The notes: generated by a model from the letters alone, not told the origin. 64,000 nt of DNA from Pseudomaricurvus hydrocarbonicus (GCF_011602365.1 NZ_JAAONZ010000014.1:99672-163671); one strand, 5' to 3'; counted from the stretch's first letter, positions 1-9,329 are shown. Numbers and translations are program-made.

Positions 1-42
1 CTGTGATAGACTCTGCCCATTGCCAACCCAAGGGAAAGATTC

Positions 43-888
43 ATGAAATTTGAAGGTACTGAGAATTACGTCGCCACAGACGATTTGAGAATGGCCGTTG
101 ATGCGGCCGTAGCCCTGCAGCGTCCTCTGCTGGTCAAAGGGGAGCCGGGAACCGGCAAGACCATGCTGGCGGAGCAGGTGGCGCAATCCATGGGAATGCG
201 TTTGATTCAATGGCATATTAAGTCAACCACCAAAGCACAGCAGGGGTTGTACGAGTACGATGCGGTGTCGCGCTTGCGGGACTCTCAGCTGGGCAATGAA
301 AAAGTGAACGATATCGCCAACTACCTGAAAAAAGGCAAGTTGTGGGAAGCGTTTGAGTCCGAAGAGCAGGTTGTTTTATTGATTGATGAGATCGATAAGG
401 CTGACATCGAGTTTCCCAATGACCTGTTGGTTGAAATCGACAAGATGGAATTCTTTGTCTACGAAACCGGGGAGGTGGTTAAGGCCAAGCAGCGCCCCAT
501 CGTGATTATCACCAGTAATAATGAGAAAGAATTGCCTGATGCTTTCCTGCGTCGTTGTTTCTTCCATTACATCAGTTTCCCAAGCCGTGAAACCATGATA
601 CAGATCATTGATGTTCATTTTCCGACCATCAAAGCTGATCTGGTTCGGGATGCACTGGATGTTTTCTTTGATGTGCGCCAGGTACCGGGGTTGAAGAAAA
701 AGCCTTCTACTTCAGAGTTGGTGGATTGGCTTAAATTGTTAATGGCCGACGATATTCCGGATGAGGTGCTGCAGAGTGGCGATACCCGTCAGGCCATTCC
801 ACCTTTGTACGGCGCTTTACTGAAAAATGAGCAGGATGTGCATTTGCTGGAACGTCTTGCGTTTATGACTCGTCGTAAAAACGCCTAA
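43..888 (+). CDS. MoxR-type AAA+ ATPase
   Basis: A 281-residue cytosolic AAA+ ATPase of the MoxR group, which act as chaperone-like ATPases that remodel or insert cofactors into partner complexes. Walker A (GEPGTGKT) is at residues 33-40 and Walker B (VVLLIDEIDKAD) near 110-121; a sensor-1 type stretch (IVIITSNN) and an arginine-rich segment (AFLRRCFF) follow. The ribosome-binding site AAGGGAAAG lies just upstream of the ATG. A VWA-domain protein follows 124 bases downstream on the same strand. MoxR plus VWA pairs are a known functional unit, so the two probably work together. The client is not visible from the context. Confidence 0.9.
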   Translation: MKFEGTENYVATDDLRMAVDAAVALQRPLLVKGEPGTGKTMLAEQVAQSMGMRLIQWHIKSTTKAQQGLYEYDAVSRLRDSQLGNEKVNDIANYLKKGKLWEAFESEEQVVLLIDEIDKADIEFPNDLLVEIDKMEFFVYETGEVVKAKQRPIVIITSNNEKELPDAFLRRCFFHYISFPSRETMIQIIDVHFPTIKADLVRDALDVFFDVRQVPGLKKKPSTSELVDWLKLLMADDIPDEVLQSGDTRQAIPPLYGALLKNEQDVHLLERLAFMTRRKNA

Positions 889-1012
889 ATACAGAACCGT
901 CTTGGTTCGAGTGCTGTGGTTGAATTGAGCATAGGCTGGGTAGCAGGTTTGCCGGGTGGTATGTTTACGAAGGGCGCTAAAACCAAAACGGGTGCTCGGT
1001 AAGGAGTATTAG

Positions 1013-2188
1013 ATGCTAGTCAATTTTTTCTACGGCCTGCGTAAGGCCGAAGTACCTGTGTCTCTGAAAGAGCTGTTGGTGCTGTTAGAAGCAATGGAAA
1101 AGCAGTTGGCATTCGGGAGTGTGGACGAGTTTTACCTGTTGGCACGTACGTGCCTGATCAAAGACGAAAAGTACTTTGATAAGTTCGATCGTGCCTTTGG
1201 CGCTTATTTCAAAGGCCTGGAAAACCTCGACGGTATTGTTGAAGCACTGATCCCGGATGAATGGACTCGTGCAGAGTTCATGAAAACGCTGAGCGATGAA
1301 GAGAAGGCCAAGATTGAATCCCTGGGTGGGCTTGAAAAGCTGATTGAGGAGTTTAACAAGCGCCTTGAAGAGCAGAAAAAACGGCATCAGGGGGGCAATA
1401 AGTGGATCGGCACCGGTGGCACGTCACCTTTTGGTAACAGTGGCTATAACCCGGAAGGGGTTCGGGTTGGCGGTGAGAGCCGCAACAAGTCTGCGGCTAA
1501 GGTCTGGGATAAGCGCGAGTTCAAAAATTTGGCGGATGACGTTGAATTGGGCACTCGCAATATCAAAGTGGCGCTGCGTAAGCTGCGCAAGTTTGCCCGC
1601 ACCGGTGCTGCCGAAGAGCTGGATCTGGACAACACCATCCGCTCTACGGCCAATAATGCCGGCTTTCTTGATATTAAAATGGTCCCTGAGCGCCACAACG
1701 CAGTGAAGATTTTACTGTTTTTTGATGTCGGTGGGTCTATGGATCCCTATGTGCGGGTGTGTGAAGAGTTGTTTTCAGCCTGTAAAACTGAATTCAAGCA
1801 CATGGAATATTTCTATTTCCATAACTTTATATATGAGTATCTGTGGAAAGACAATCGTCGCCGCAGTACCGATACCACTGCGTTGTTTGATGTGCTTCAT
1901 ACTTACGCCAGCGATTATAAAGTGATTTTTATCGGGGATGCCTCCATGGCTCCGTATGAAATCAGTACTCAGTACGGTTGTGTTGAGTACATGAATGAAG
2001 AGCCGGGCTACGTATGGATGCAGCGGTTAACGGAAACCTTTAACAAAGTCATTTGGTTGAATCCGACACCGGAAAAGTATTGGAATCATACCCAGACGAT
2101 TGACATGACTCGCAAGCTGGTGAATAACAAAATGTACCCGTTAACACTGGAGGGTTTGGATGAAGGTATAAAGTACCTGACCAAGTAA
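1013..2188 (+). CDS. VWA domain protein, CoxE-like partner of MoxR
   Basis: A 391-residue protein with a C-terminal von Willebrand A domain of the CoxE-like type, preceded by a helical N-terminal half and a Gly-rich linker (about 127-160). The metal-binding MIDAS motif reads D-V-G-G-S at residues 238-242, so the usual first serine of DxSxS is glycine. A clear AAGGAG lies before the ATG. Its position behind the MoxR ATPase argues for a joint role in maturation or assembly of some complex. No substrate gene is adjacent. A hairpin with a T-run follows the stop codon, so the pair forms its own operon. The family call is firm; the function is unknown. Confidence 0.85.
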   Translation: MLVNFFYGLRKAEVPVSLKELLVLLEAMEKQLAFGSVDEFYLLARTCLIKDEKYFDKFDRAFGAYFKGLENLDGIVEALIPDEWTRAEFMKTLSDEEKAKIESLGGLEKLIEEFNKRLEEQKKRHQGGNKWIGTGGTSPFGNSGYNPEGVRVGGESRNKSAAKVWDKREFKNLADDVELGTRNIKVALRKLRKFARTGAAEELDLDNTIRSTANNAGFLDIKMVPERHNAVKILLFFDVGGSMDPYVRVCEELFSACKTEFKHMEYFYFHNFIYEYLWKDNRRRSTDTTALFDVLHTYASDYKVIFIGDASMAPYEISTQYGCVEYMNEEPGYVWMQRLTETFNKVIWLNPTPEKYWNHTQTIDMTRKLVNNKMYPLTLEGLDEGIKYLTK

Positions 2189-2220
2189 CCCCTGTGGCGG
2201 ACAACTCTTTGTGATCGCTC

Positions 2221-2249
2221 AAAAATGCCAGCTATATGCTGGCATTTTT
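2221..2249 (+). terminator. intrinsic terminator after the VWA gene
   Basis: The inverted repeat AAAATGCCAGC / GCTGGCATTTTT encloses a short TATAT loop and ends in a run of T. It lies about 33 bases after the stop of the VWA gene. Confidence 0.85.
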
Positions 2250-2302
2250 AATGGCTTTTTCAAATGATGATTGCTGGGACGTCATGAAAAGGTTGTCCGG
2301 TG

Positions 2303-2330
2303 TTGGTGAGGTTTTGCCGTTTTTTATAAT
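2303..2330 (+). promoter_or_regulatory. candidate sigma-70 promoter of a small transcription unit
   Basis: TTGGTG, 16 bases and a perfect TATAAT (2325-2330) predict transcription from about 2337. The next strong terminator is at 2741-2778, which would give an RNA of roughly 440 bases containing the 2487-2532 hairpin and the 39-codon ORF. Confidence 0.5.
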
Positions 2331-2486
2331 GGCTGAACAAAGCCCGAAAATCTGTTGACTTTTCAAGGGTATTCTATACGCTTGCAGTCATCTTTTTCTC
2401 CATCGAATGTTACCCAACCAGCAGTTTGTAAAAATTATCGCCTTCTGGATCATGGTAAACGTAGCGTAAAGCCATCGATGGCAACC

Positions 2487-2532
2487 AATACAGCGTTCCA
2501 AATCCTGCAGATTTTTAAATCTGCGCTGTATT
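2487..2532 (+). other. two-tier hairpin in the leader of a small ORF
   Basis: An outer stem AATACAGC (2487-2494) / GCTGTATT (2525-2532) encloses a 12-base bulge and an inner perfect stem GCAGATTT (2507-2514) / AAATCTGC (2517-2524) with a two-base loop. The stems abut, so the RNA could form one long structured element about 40 bases before the small ORF at 2573. It has no T-run, so it is not a terminator. Confidence 0.5.
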
Positions 2533-2572
2533 GAAATAACGCATTTACAGACAAGGTTTAAAGAGACTGAAC

Positions 2573-2692
2573 ATGTATATGATTGAATATCCACAAGCTA
2601 TTGCGACTTCTCTGTTCGTGACAGGGGTCGTAACGGATCTGCGCCATGGCTTTAAGCCGTGTTGTGCGGCACTGCGTATTGTGGATTTTTAA
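2573..2692 (+). CDS. possible 39-residue small protein
   Basis: An ATG-started reading frame of 39 codons, beginning MYMIEYPQ and ending with a Cys pair (KPCCAAL) near the C-terminus. It sits alone in a 770-base gap, between a predicted promoter at 2303-2330 and an intrinsic terminator at 2741-2778, which suggests a dedicated transcript. The Shine-Dalgarno match (AAAGAGAC) is weak. I do not recognise the sequence. The alternative is a non-coding RNA in which this frame is accidental. Confidence 0.35.
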   Translation: MYMIEYPQAIATSLFVTGVVTDLRHGFKPCCAALRIVDF

Positions 2693-2740
2693 CGTCTCTC
2701 ATGGCTATGGGGGGCATTGAGGCCTCCCGGCAAGTTTCTT

Positions 2741-2778
2741 GAAAACCCGGTGGGTCTTGGATCTACCGGGTTTTTTTA
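2741..2778 (+). terminator. intrinsic terminator
   Basis: AAAACCCGGT pairs with ACCGGGTTTTTTT across a loop of about 13 bases, a classical GC stem with a T-run. It closes the small unit at 2303-2692. Confidence 0.85.
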
Positions 2779-2874
2779 TGCCCGGAAATTGGGCTGAGCT
2801 TGATACCAGGGCAGTGATTGTCCGGTTTTTAGCACAGGTGCTACTAACCGATGTAGAGAAAAGGAAGAGGGACG

Positions 2875-2925
2875 ATGGATCACGATGATGATATCGATGA
2901 TATCGCTATTTTAAGTAATAACTGA
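2875..2925 (+). CDS. acidic 16-residue leader peptide upstream of the MATE gene
   Basis: A 16-codon frame, MDHDDDIDDIAILSNN, with six aspartates in its first nine residues. It has one of the strongest ribosome-binding sites in the window (AAGGAAGAGGGACG before the ATG) and stops 36 bases before the MATE transporter start. Clustered N-terminal acidic residues are known to destabilise translating ribosomes in a magnesium-dependent way, as in the E. coli MgtL leader. A regulatory leader for the transporter is therefore plausible, but nothing proves translation. Confidence 0.4.
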   Translation: MDHDDDIDDIAILSNN

Positions 2926-2961
2926 TTTTATCTCGGAAGGGATCGGGCATGGAATGGAAGA

Positions 2962-4350
2962 ATGTGGGCATTAATTCGAACAGATAAACAAACGTTAAAA
3001 ATGTTGATCGCGATCGCGATCCCCATGGTGATATCCCAGGGTACATTTGCGCTGATGATTTTCACCGACCGCTTTTTTATGTCGCTGGTGAGCCCTACTC
3101 ATGTGGCGGCAACGCTGGGTGGTGGGGTGGCAGCGTTCATGTGTATGTCTCTCTGGATAGGGCTGCTGTCGTACGGCAATGCTTTGGTCGCTCAGTATTT
3201 AGGTGCGGGAAAGAAAAGCCTGTGTTCCAGAATTGTGACCCAAGGACTCTTTATCGCTGGGTTGTGTACACCCATCCTGTGGTTCATGGGGTATGGGGTG
3301 TATCTCAGCTTTGATGGTTTGGGTCATGATCCGCAACAGCTGGTTTTGGAGAAACAGTATTTTGAAATTCTGCTGGCCTGGGGGTTTCTGACCCTGTTTA
3401 AAGCGTGCTTCTCGTCGTTTTTTGCGGGTATTGGCAATACAAAAGTTGTGATGATAGTGGATCTGCTGGGGGTTGTGATCAATGTACCGCTTTCCTACAG
3501 TTTGATATTTGGCTATGCGGGCGCGCCCGAAATGGGGATCGCGGGTGCCGCCTGGGGTACCGTGTTAAGTAATTTTACTGCCCTGGTATTGTTTTTTCTG
3601 TTTTACCGTTCGCGCAGTAACAGTACTGAATTTTCGGTTGCCGATTCCTATCAATTTGATCGGCCGCTGTTCAATCGTTATTGGCGCTTGGGTTTTCCCT
3701 CGGGCCTTGAAATGTTTCTGAATGTTGCGGCCTTCAATGTGTTCATTTTATTGTTTCAGTCCTACGGTGTAACCGCAGGAGCGTCGGCAGCCATTGTTTT
3801 GAATTGGGACCTGTTGTCCTTTGTGCCCATGGTGGGCTTGCATATTGCTGTGATCAGTATGGTGGGCCGCTGCATGGGGGCACAGGATTTTCAGCGGCTG
3901 AATTCGGTCATTAGTTCGGGGTTCGTGTTGGGATTGATGTATTCCGGTAGTTTGGCTTTGTTGTTTATCTTTTTCCGGGAATCCTTGGTGGGTGTGTTTA
4001 TGACATCAGCAACGGAAAACGACGCCATTTTTCAGCTGTCGAGCTGGATGATGATCGGCATGGCCAGCTACGTCATGGCCGATGCGGTGATTCTGGTGGC
4101 GGGTGGTGTGTTGCGCGGAGCTGGAGACACTCGCTGGCTTATGGTTACTTCGGTGTTATTGCATTGGCTCATGGTGTTGGCGCAGTATGTGGTGATTGTT
4201 GAGCTGCAGTTGGGACCAAAAATGGCGTGGATGATCTTTGTGGGGTTGATTTTGGCTCTGGCTTTGGCATTTACTTTGCGGTTGACCGGCTCGGGATGGC
4301 GCAAGCACATTCCGCAAGAGTGGACTCCGGTTGAAGCCGCCAATTTATGA
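2962..4350 (+). CDS. MATE family efflux transporter
   Basis: A 462-residue polytopic membrane protein with about twelve hydrophobic segments, of the usual MATE length. It belongs to the multidrug and toxic compound extrusion superfamily, which exports cationic compounds in exchange for sodium or protons across the inner membrane. Typical family stretches are visible near the N-terminus (AIPMVISQG, FTDRFFMS) and at the start of the second half (WRLGFPSGLEMFLNVAAF). A short purine-rich stretch precedes the chosen ATG. The stop overlaps the start of the next gene in ATGA, so the pseudouridine synthase is translationally coupled. The substrate cannot be deduced. Confidence 0.88.
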   Translation: MWALIRTDKQTLKMLIAIAIPMVISQGTFALMIFTDRFFMSLVSPTHVAATLGGGVAAFMCMSLWIGLLSYGNALVAQYLGAGKKSLCSRIVTQGLFIAGLCTPILWFMGYGVYLSFDGLGHDPQQLVLEKQYFEILLAWGFLTLFKACFSSFFAGIGNTKVVMIVDLLGVVINVPLSYSLIFGYAGAPEMGIAGAAWGTVLSNFTALVLFFLFYRSRSNSTEFSVADSYQFDRPLFNRYWRLGFPSGLEMFLNVAAFNVFILLFQSYGVTAGASAAIVLNWDLLSFVPMVGLHIAVISMVGRCMGAQDFQRLNSVISSGFVLGLMYSGSLALLFIFFRESLVGVFMTSATENDAIFQLSSWMMIGMASYVMADAVILVAGGVLRGAGDTRWLMVTSVLLHWLMVLAQYVVIVELQLGPKMAWMIFVGLILALALAFTLRLTGSGWRKHIPQEWTPVEAANL

Positions 4351-5057
4351 TCACTTGCCGGACACGACTGGACCGCTATCTCAGTCATGAACTGCACATC
4401 CCGCGGCGGGAGGTGCGCCTGATTCTGGCACAGGGGCGGGTCCGGGTGGATGGTGCTGTGGCTCGGTCGATTCATCGGGTGGTGGATAAATTTTGTCGGG
4501 TGGAGTTTGACGGAGCGTTGCTGTCTGCCCGGGCACCTCGTTATATCATGCTGCATAAACCCAAAGGTGTGGTCAGTGCGACCCAGGATACCAGGCACAC
4601 TACGGTCATCGATCTTTTGCCTGCTCATGAGCGTCACAATTTGCACATAGTTGGAAGGCTGGACTTTAACACGACAGGTTTGGTGTTATTGACCAATGAT
4701 GGCCAGTGGTCTCAGTCATTGACCCATCCGGACACCAAAGTGCCCAAGCTTTATCACGTCACCCTGGCGCGGCCCGTCACCGATGAATATATCGAGGCCT
4801 TTGCGGCAGGGATGTTCTTTGAATTTGAAGGTATCACCACTCGCTCCGCCGGGTTGACTATCATCAACCCTTATGAAGCTAAAGTGGTGTTGGAAGAGGG
4901 GCGCTACCATCAGATCAAAAGAATGTTTGGCCGTTTTAATAATAAGGTGGTCGACCTGCACCGAGAGGCTATTGGTGCTCTGGCGCTGCCGGATGATCTG
5001 CTGTCCGGGGATTCCAGGGCATTGACGGCTGCAGAAGTGGAGGCTCTGTCATCCTGA
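4347..5057 (+). CDS. rsuA: RsuA-family pseudouridine synthase
   Basis: A 236-residue protein with an N-terminal S4 RNA-binding domain (TRLDRYLSHELHIPRREVR, residues 6-24) and a catalytic domain carrying the family motif GRLDFNTTGLVLLTNDG. Its Asp is the catalytic nucleophile. The later EGRYHQIKRMF and VVDLHRE stretches match RsuA, which modifies U516 in helix 18 of 16S rRNA. Its start overlaps the MATE stop by four bases. RluF or RluE specificity cannot be fully excluded from sequence alone, but overall similarity is closest to RsuA. Confidence 0.85.
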   Translation: MITCRTRLDRYLSHELHIPRREVRLILAQGRVRVDGAVARSIHRVVDKFCRVEFDGALLSARAPRYIMLHKPKGVVSATQDTRHTTVIDLLPAHERHNLHIVGRLDFNTTGLVLLTNDGQWSQSLTHPDTKVPKLYHVTLARPVTDEYIEAFAAGMFFEFEGITTRSAGLTIINPYEAKVVLEEGRYHQIKRMFGRFNNKVVDLHREAIGALALPDDLLSGDSRALTAAEVEALSS

Positions 5058-5344
5058 CACTCTTTGCTGATATTGGGTAAAGCTTCTTTTGTCGGCCACG
5101 TCAGTCAGCAGGCGAAGCCGGTGGTTGGGCCTGTGGCCGGGGACGGCTGGCAATGGCCTGAACCGGGAGCTCAGGCCGGGTTTTGCCGGGGTAGCAGCGG
5201 CAGATCATGAAGAGCCGGAGCTTGAATCGGTGGCAATTTTAGGCTCCAGTGGCACTGACGCCCCTATATCTGGGCGGTAGCGGCTTTGCCTGGGGCTCGG
5301 ATCGTGGCAGTTTGGGCACTTTTCCTGTAAGCTGCACGGCTTAT

Positions 5345-5372
5345 TTGATGCGTGCTGGGTGGCGATTATCGA
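5345..5372 (+). promoter_or_regulatory. weak candidate promoter for the helicase gene
   Basis: TTGATG, 16 bases and TATCGA lie in the 427-base gap between the pseudouridine synthase and the helicase. The rest of 5058-5400 shows no convincing gene. Confidence 0.3.
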
Positions 5373-5406
5373 CCTTTCAAACGTGTCCTGACCCAGATGT
5401 TTCTTC

Positions 5407-5504
5407 AGGAGTCTCTCCTCGTGAGGGCGTCTCCTTTGCAAGTTTTTCCTTATGAAAGCTTCTCCCCACATGAGTTCCCCCCCTATGAGTTTTGCGTCCC
5501 TTAG
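5407..5504 (+). promoter_or_regulatory. leader with sequestered Shine-Dalgarno and short overlapping ORF
   Basis: AGGAG at 5407-5411 pairs with CTCCT at 5415-5419 across a three-base loop. An alternative stem CCTC/GAGG (5417-5426) would free it. A GTG at 5421, correctly spaced from AGGAG, opens a 27-codon frame ending at TAG 5502-5504, beyond the helicase start at 5485. The helicase ATGs have no Shine-Dalgarno of their own, so coupled or temperature-sensitive initiation is possible. Confidence 0.35.
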
Positions 5505-6810
5505 TTTATCAGCATCCATTTTAAAAGCCGTTGAAGAGGAGGGGTACGATACTCCATCTCCGATTCAGGCTCAGGCCATTCCCGCGGTACTGGAAGGGCG
5601 AGACGTGATGGCTGCTGCGCAAACCGGGACCGGTAAAACCGCAGGTTTTACTCTGCCATTGCTGGAATTGTTGTCAAAAGGCGAGCGAGCGCGGCCCAAC
5701 CAGGTGCGAGCACTGGTGTTGACGCCGACCCGCGAATTGGCCGCACAGGTGGCTGAAAGCGTTGAGACTTACGGCAAGCACTTGCCGTTAACGTCTACCG
5801 TCGTGTTTGGCGGGGTGAAAATCAATCCCCAGATGATGCGTCTGCGCAAAGGGGTCGATGTCTTGGTGGCTACCCCGGGGCGTTTACTGGATTTGTACCA
5901 GCAAAATGCTGTGCGCTTCCAGCAGCTCGAGGTGTTGGTATTGGACGAAGCAGACCGCATGCTGGACATGGGGTTTATTCACGACATCAAGAAAATTTTG
6001 GCCGTGCTCCCCAAGCAGCGTCAAAACCTGATGTTTTCAGCCACTTTTTCGGATGAAATTCGTGCCTTGGCCAAGGGGTTGGTGAATGATCCCGTTGAAA
6101 TCTCGGTGGCCAAACGCAACACCACCGCAGAGAGTGTCAGCCAGTGGATCTATGGCGTCGATAAAAACCAGAAGCCAGCGGTTTTAACGCAGTTGATCCA
6201 GGATAATGCCTGGGAGCAGGTGCTGGTCTTTACCAAGACCAAACACGGCGCCAACCGCTTGACCAAACAGCTCGATGCGCAAGGCATAACCGCCGCGGCC
6301 ATTCATGGCAATAAAAGCCAGGGTGCCCGTACCCGTGCGCTGGCCGATTTTAAAGGTAAATCTATCCGGGTGTTGGTGGCAACCGACATCGCCGCTCGCG
6401 GTTTGGATATTGACCAGTTACCCCAGGTGGTGAATTTTGATCTGCCCAACGTAGCCGAAGATTATGTACACCGTATCGGTCGCACCGGCCGAGCGGGCGC
6501 GGTAGGTCAGGCGGTATCTTTGGTAACGGCAGAAGAATTCAAGTTGCTGACGGCAATTGAGCGATTAACCAATCAGCTGTTGGAGCGGCGTGATCTCGAA
6601 GGGTTTACCCCGGTACACCCTTTGCCGCAGTCACGCCTGGATACGCGACAGCACAAACCGAAAAAGCCGAAAAACCCCAAGCCGGACCACCGTGACGGTC
6701 AGCGCTCGGGTGAAAATGCTCGTGGCCACAGGCCCGCTAGCGCGTATAAGCCCGCCAATGCCAATCGTCGGCGTTCGGCACGGCCTAATCCCGGCAAGGC
6801 GGCAAGCTAA
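5485..6810 (+). CDS. rhlE: DEAD-box RNA helicase, RhlE type
   Basis: An ATP-dependent RNA helicase involved in ribosome assembly and RNA turnover. All motifs are present: Q motif ([11 protein letters not shown]), Walker A (AQTGTGKT), PTRELA, TPGR, DEAD ([13 protein letters not shown]), SAT, and the C-terminal HRIGRTGR. A basic, Lys/Arg/Pro-rich tail of roughly 70 residues follows the helicase core, as in RhlE. Start chosen at the third in-frame ATG because RhlE proteins typically begin MSFASL; earlier ATGs at 5452 and 5470 would add 11 or 6 residues. None has a clear Shine-Dalgarno. It converges on recQ, with 98 bases between the stops. Confidence 0.9.
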   Translation: MSFASLSLSASILKAVEEEGYDTPSPIQAQAIPAVLEGRDVMAAAQTGTGKTAGFTLPLLELLSKGERARPNQVRALVLTPTRELAAQVAESVETYGKHLPLTSTVVFGGVKINPQMMRLRKGVDVLVATPGRLLDLYQQNAVRFQQLEVLVLDEADRMLDMGFIHDIKKILAVLPKQRQNLMFSATFSDEIRALAKGLVNDPVEISVAKRNTTAESVSQWIYGVDKNQKPAVLTQLIQDNAWEQVLVFTKTKHGANRLTKQLDAQGITAAAIHGNKSQGARTRALADFKGKSIRVLVATDIAARGLDIDQLPQVVNFDLPNVAEDYVHRIGRTGRAGAVGQAVSLVTAEEFKLLTAIERLTNQLLERRDLEGFTPVHPLPQSRLDTRQHKPKKPKNPKPDHRDGQRSGENARGHRPASAYKPANANRRRSARPNPGKAAS

Positions 6811-6908
6811 AATCGAGTGAATGTAGGGCCTGAACAGCAGTGGGTTTTGACTGTTTGGGCCCAATCGCAAGACGAACTCAGGGGAGGCGCTTTAAGTTTG
6901 TCCGAAGT

Positions 6909-8714
6909 TCAGGGCTGATCGGCAAATTTCGCGATCACTTCCAGAAACGTTTCACCATACTTGTCCAGCTTGCTTGCCCCAACGCCGTGTATAAAGCCCA
7001 TGGCACGGATGTCGCGGGGGCGCTCTTCCATCATTTGCATCAACGTCGCGTCGTGAAAAATCATATAAGGGGCCAGGTCGTGTTCGTTGGCCAATTGTTT
7101 ACGGCAATCGCGCAAGGCATCCCATAAGGCGCGGTCAGCCTCAGAGACGCCGTTGCGGGAAGTCGACTTTTTGCGCTGCTGGGGTTCAGCCAGCTGCTCC
7201 CGGTAATGGAAGGTTTTTTCGCTGCGCAAGAGTGCGCGGCTGTTTTCGGTAAGCGTCAGGGCGCCAAAGCGCTCAAAGTCGTTACTTAAGTAACCCTGAA
7301 CAATCAGCTGGCGGGCAATGGATTGCCAGTGCGCGGCACTTAAATGCTTGCCAATTCCGTAAGTGCTGAGTTGCTCGTGACCGTGCTGTTTGACTTTTTC
7401 CGTGTCCAGACCACGCAAAACATCCACAATATGTGCAGTGCCAAAACGCTGCCCCGTTCGATACACGGCAGAGAGAAACATTTGTGCCTCAGTGGTGGCT
7501 TCCCGGGTTTTGGGGGGCGACAGGCAAATATCGCAGTTGCCGCAAAACGTGGGCGCTTCTTCTTCAAAGTAGTTCAGCAACCCCTGGCGGCGACAGTGAG
7601 TAATCTCGCACCAGCCGAGCAGAGCATTGAGTTTATGCCGTTCCACCTGCTTTTGCTGTTCACTCATGGGGGATTCAGTCAGCATTTGGTTGAGCCGCAC
7701 CACATCTTGTAAACCGTATACCATGTGAGCTTCAGACGCCGCTCCATCCCGGCCGGCCCGGCCCGTTTCCTGATAATAGGCTTCGAGGCTTTTGGGCAAA
7801 TCCATGTGGAAGACAAAACGCACATCCGGTTTGTCAATGCCCATGCCAAAGGCAATGGTGGCCACCATCACCACATCGTCTTCGCGCAAAAAACGCTGCT
7901 GGTGGGTTTCCCGCAGGGAAGCCGGCAAGCCGGCGTGGTACGGCAGGGCGTTAACCCCGCGGCTGACCAGCCACTCGGCGGTACTTTCAACCTTCTTTCG
8001 GGATAAGCAGTACACAATTCCTGCTTCGTTTTTGTGTTGTGCCAGAAACTTGATCAATTGCTTGCGGGCGTCCTGACGAACACTCACGTGGTAGCGAATG
8101 TTGGGTCGATCAAAACTGGCGTTGAACCTGACTGGCGACTGTAGGTTCAGGCGCTGTTCAATTTCCTGCTGCGTGCGCTGGTCGGCAGTGGCGGTTAATG
8201 CCATCAGTGGTGCCTGTGGGAAGTGCTCTTTCAGCACGCTCAGCCCCAAATAATCCTGGCGAAAGTCGTGTCCCCACTGGGATACACAATGAGCCTCATC
8301 GACGGCAATCAGCGAAATAGGCTGGCTGGATAAGTACGCCAGGGTTTTCGGTTTCAGCAGGCGCTCAGGAGCAATGTACAGCATTTGCAGTTCACCGGCG
8401 GCAAATTGCCGGGTGATCGCTTTTTGTTCGTCCAAAGTTTGGCTTGAATTGAGATAGGCGGCGCTGACCCCCAATTCTCGCAGGGCGGTCACCTGATCCT
8501 GCATCAGGGCTATTAACGGTGAGATCACGATGCCAGTGCCCTCGCGCAGCTGCGCAGGAATTTGGTAACACAGGGACTTACCGCCCCCCGTGGGCATCAG
8601 AATCAGACTGTCGTGGCCGTTCAGGGCGGATTCAATGGCGAGCGACTGCTGACCACGAAACGCGTCATAGCCGTAGGTGTTTTGCAAAAGTGCCAGGGCG
8701 GCCTCAGAGTTCAT
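6909..8714 (-). CDS. recQ: ATP-dependent DNA helicase RecQ
   Basis: A 601-residue 3'-5' DNA helicase of the RecF recombination and repair pathway, close to the usual RecQ length. Helicase motifs are Walker A (MPTGGGKS, about 41-48), DEAH ([15 protein letters not shown]) and [10 protein letters not shown]. The zinc-binding cysteines of the RQC region are present (CEITHCRR and CGNCDIC). A winged-helix segment and a C-terminal HRDC domain ending near [10 protein letters not shown]...[13 protein letters not shown] complete the classical three-part structure. The ATG lacks a strong Shine-Dalgarno. Confidence 0.95.
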   Translation of the reverse strand: MNSEAALALLQNTYGYDAFRGQQSLAIESALNGHDSLILMPTGGGKSLCYQIPAQLREGTGIVISPLIALMQDQVTALRELGVSAAYLNSSQTLDEQKAITRQFAAGELQMLYIAPERLLKPKTLAYLSSQPISLIAVDEAHCVSQWGHDFRQDYLGLSVLKEHFPQAPLMALTATADQRTQQEIEQRLNLQSPVRFNASFDRPNIRYHVSVRQDARKQLIKFLAQHKNEAGIVYCLSRKKVESTAEWLVSRGVNALPYHAGLPASLRETHQQRFLREDDVVMVATIAFGMGIDKPDVRFVFHMDLPKSLEAYYQETGRAGRDGAASEAHMVYGLQDVVRLNQMLTESPMSEQQKQVERHKLNALLGWCEITHCRRQGLLNYFEEEAPTFCGNCDICLSPPKTREATTEAQMFLSAVYRTGQRFGTAHIVDVLRGLDTEKVKQHGHEQLSTYGIGKHLSAAHWQSIARQLIVQGYLSNDFERFGALTLTENSRALLRSEKTFHYREQLAEPQQRKKSTSRNGVSEADRALWDALRDCRKQLANEHDLAPYMIFHDATLMQMMEERPRDIRAMGFIHGVGASKLDKYGETFLEVIAKFADQP

Positions 8715-8846
8715 GCTTTGGTATACGATTTATCAAGGGAGACGCATTGTAACAGCCATAAGTGGGCAGAGGGCGTTGGAGGCTGCCGTATTTGTCATTA
8801 TTCTTGGTGGGGACAATAAAGTTTCATACCAAGGAATGGTGGCTGT

Positions 8847-9329
8847 ATGTGGAATGGTCGTTCGGGGCGGTTTGAAGTCGTCTGTCTTCTCGTGGGGCTT
8901 CTGTCGATGTGGCAAGTTGCGGCAGCTGCCAGGGTATATCATTGGGTGGATGCTCAGGGGCAATCGCATTATTCGGATTCAGCGCTGGAGCCGGAAGCTG
9001 ATGCCAGGGTGTTGGAGGTGTCCGGGCCGCCGCTGCAGCGGCCTTCACAAGAGAGTGTGCGCCGCCTGGAGGAAAACAAGCGCTGGTTTCAGCAGCGAAC
9101 CCGGGAGCGCCAGTCAGCAGAGTTAAAGCGCGCTAAACAGCGAGCGATAGCGGCCAAGGCAGCCAGAGCATTGCAGCAGCGCTGTGATAAGGCGCGCTAT
9201 AAACTGGAAGATGCGGTGCAGCAATACGATGCCCAGCGGCGCACCTGGCTCAAGCCAAAAGCCAAGCGGCAACTGAAGGAAAAACTGGAGCTTTACCGTC
9301 TGGCGGTGAAACGCCAGTGTGATTTCTAG
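8847..9329 (+). CDS. DUF4124 domain secreted protein
   Basis: A 160-residue protein with an N-terminal signal peptide (hydrophobic core CLLVGLLSMWQVAAAA). The short DUF4124 module follows directly (RVYHWVDAQGQSHYSD, about 29-44), and the rest is a long Lys/Arg/Glu-rich helical tail, probably coiled coil. DUF4124 proteins are common in gammaproteobacterial envelopes and have no assigned role. The TAG stop codon is the first TAG of a heptanucleotide repeat array. The gene is divergent from recQ and convergent with the TetR gene. Confidence 0.8.
   Translation: MWNGRSGRFEVVCLLVGLLSMWQVAAAARVYHWVDAQGQSHYSDSALEPEADARVLEVSGPPLQRPSQESVRRLEENKRWFQQRTRERQSAELKRAKQRAIAAKAARALQQRCDKARYKLEDAVQQYDAQRRTWLKPKAKRQLKEKLELYRLAVKRQCDF

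Noticed and set aside
4068..4646. 192-residue minus-strand frame across the MATE and pseudouridine synthase genes
   Set aside because: Antisense to two firmly identified genes and without family resemblance.
5089..5455. Two overlapping plus-strand frames of 63 and 68 codons
   Set aside because: Composition and lack of ribosome-binding sites suggest chance frames in a leader region.
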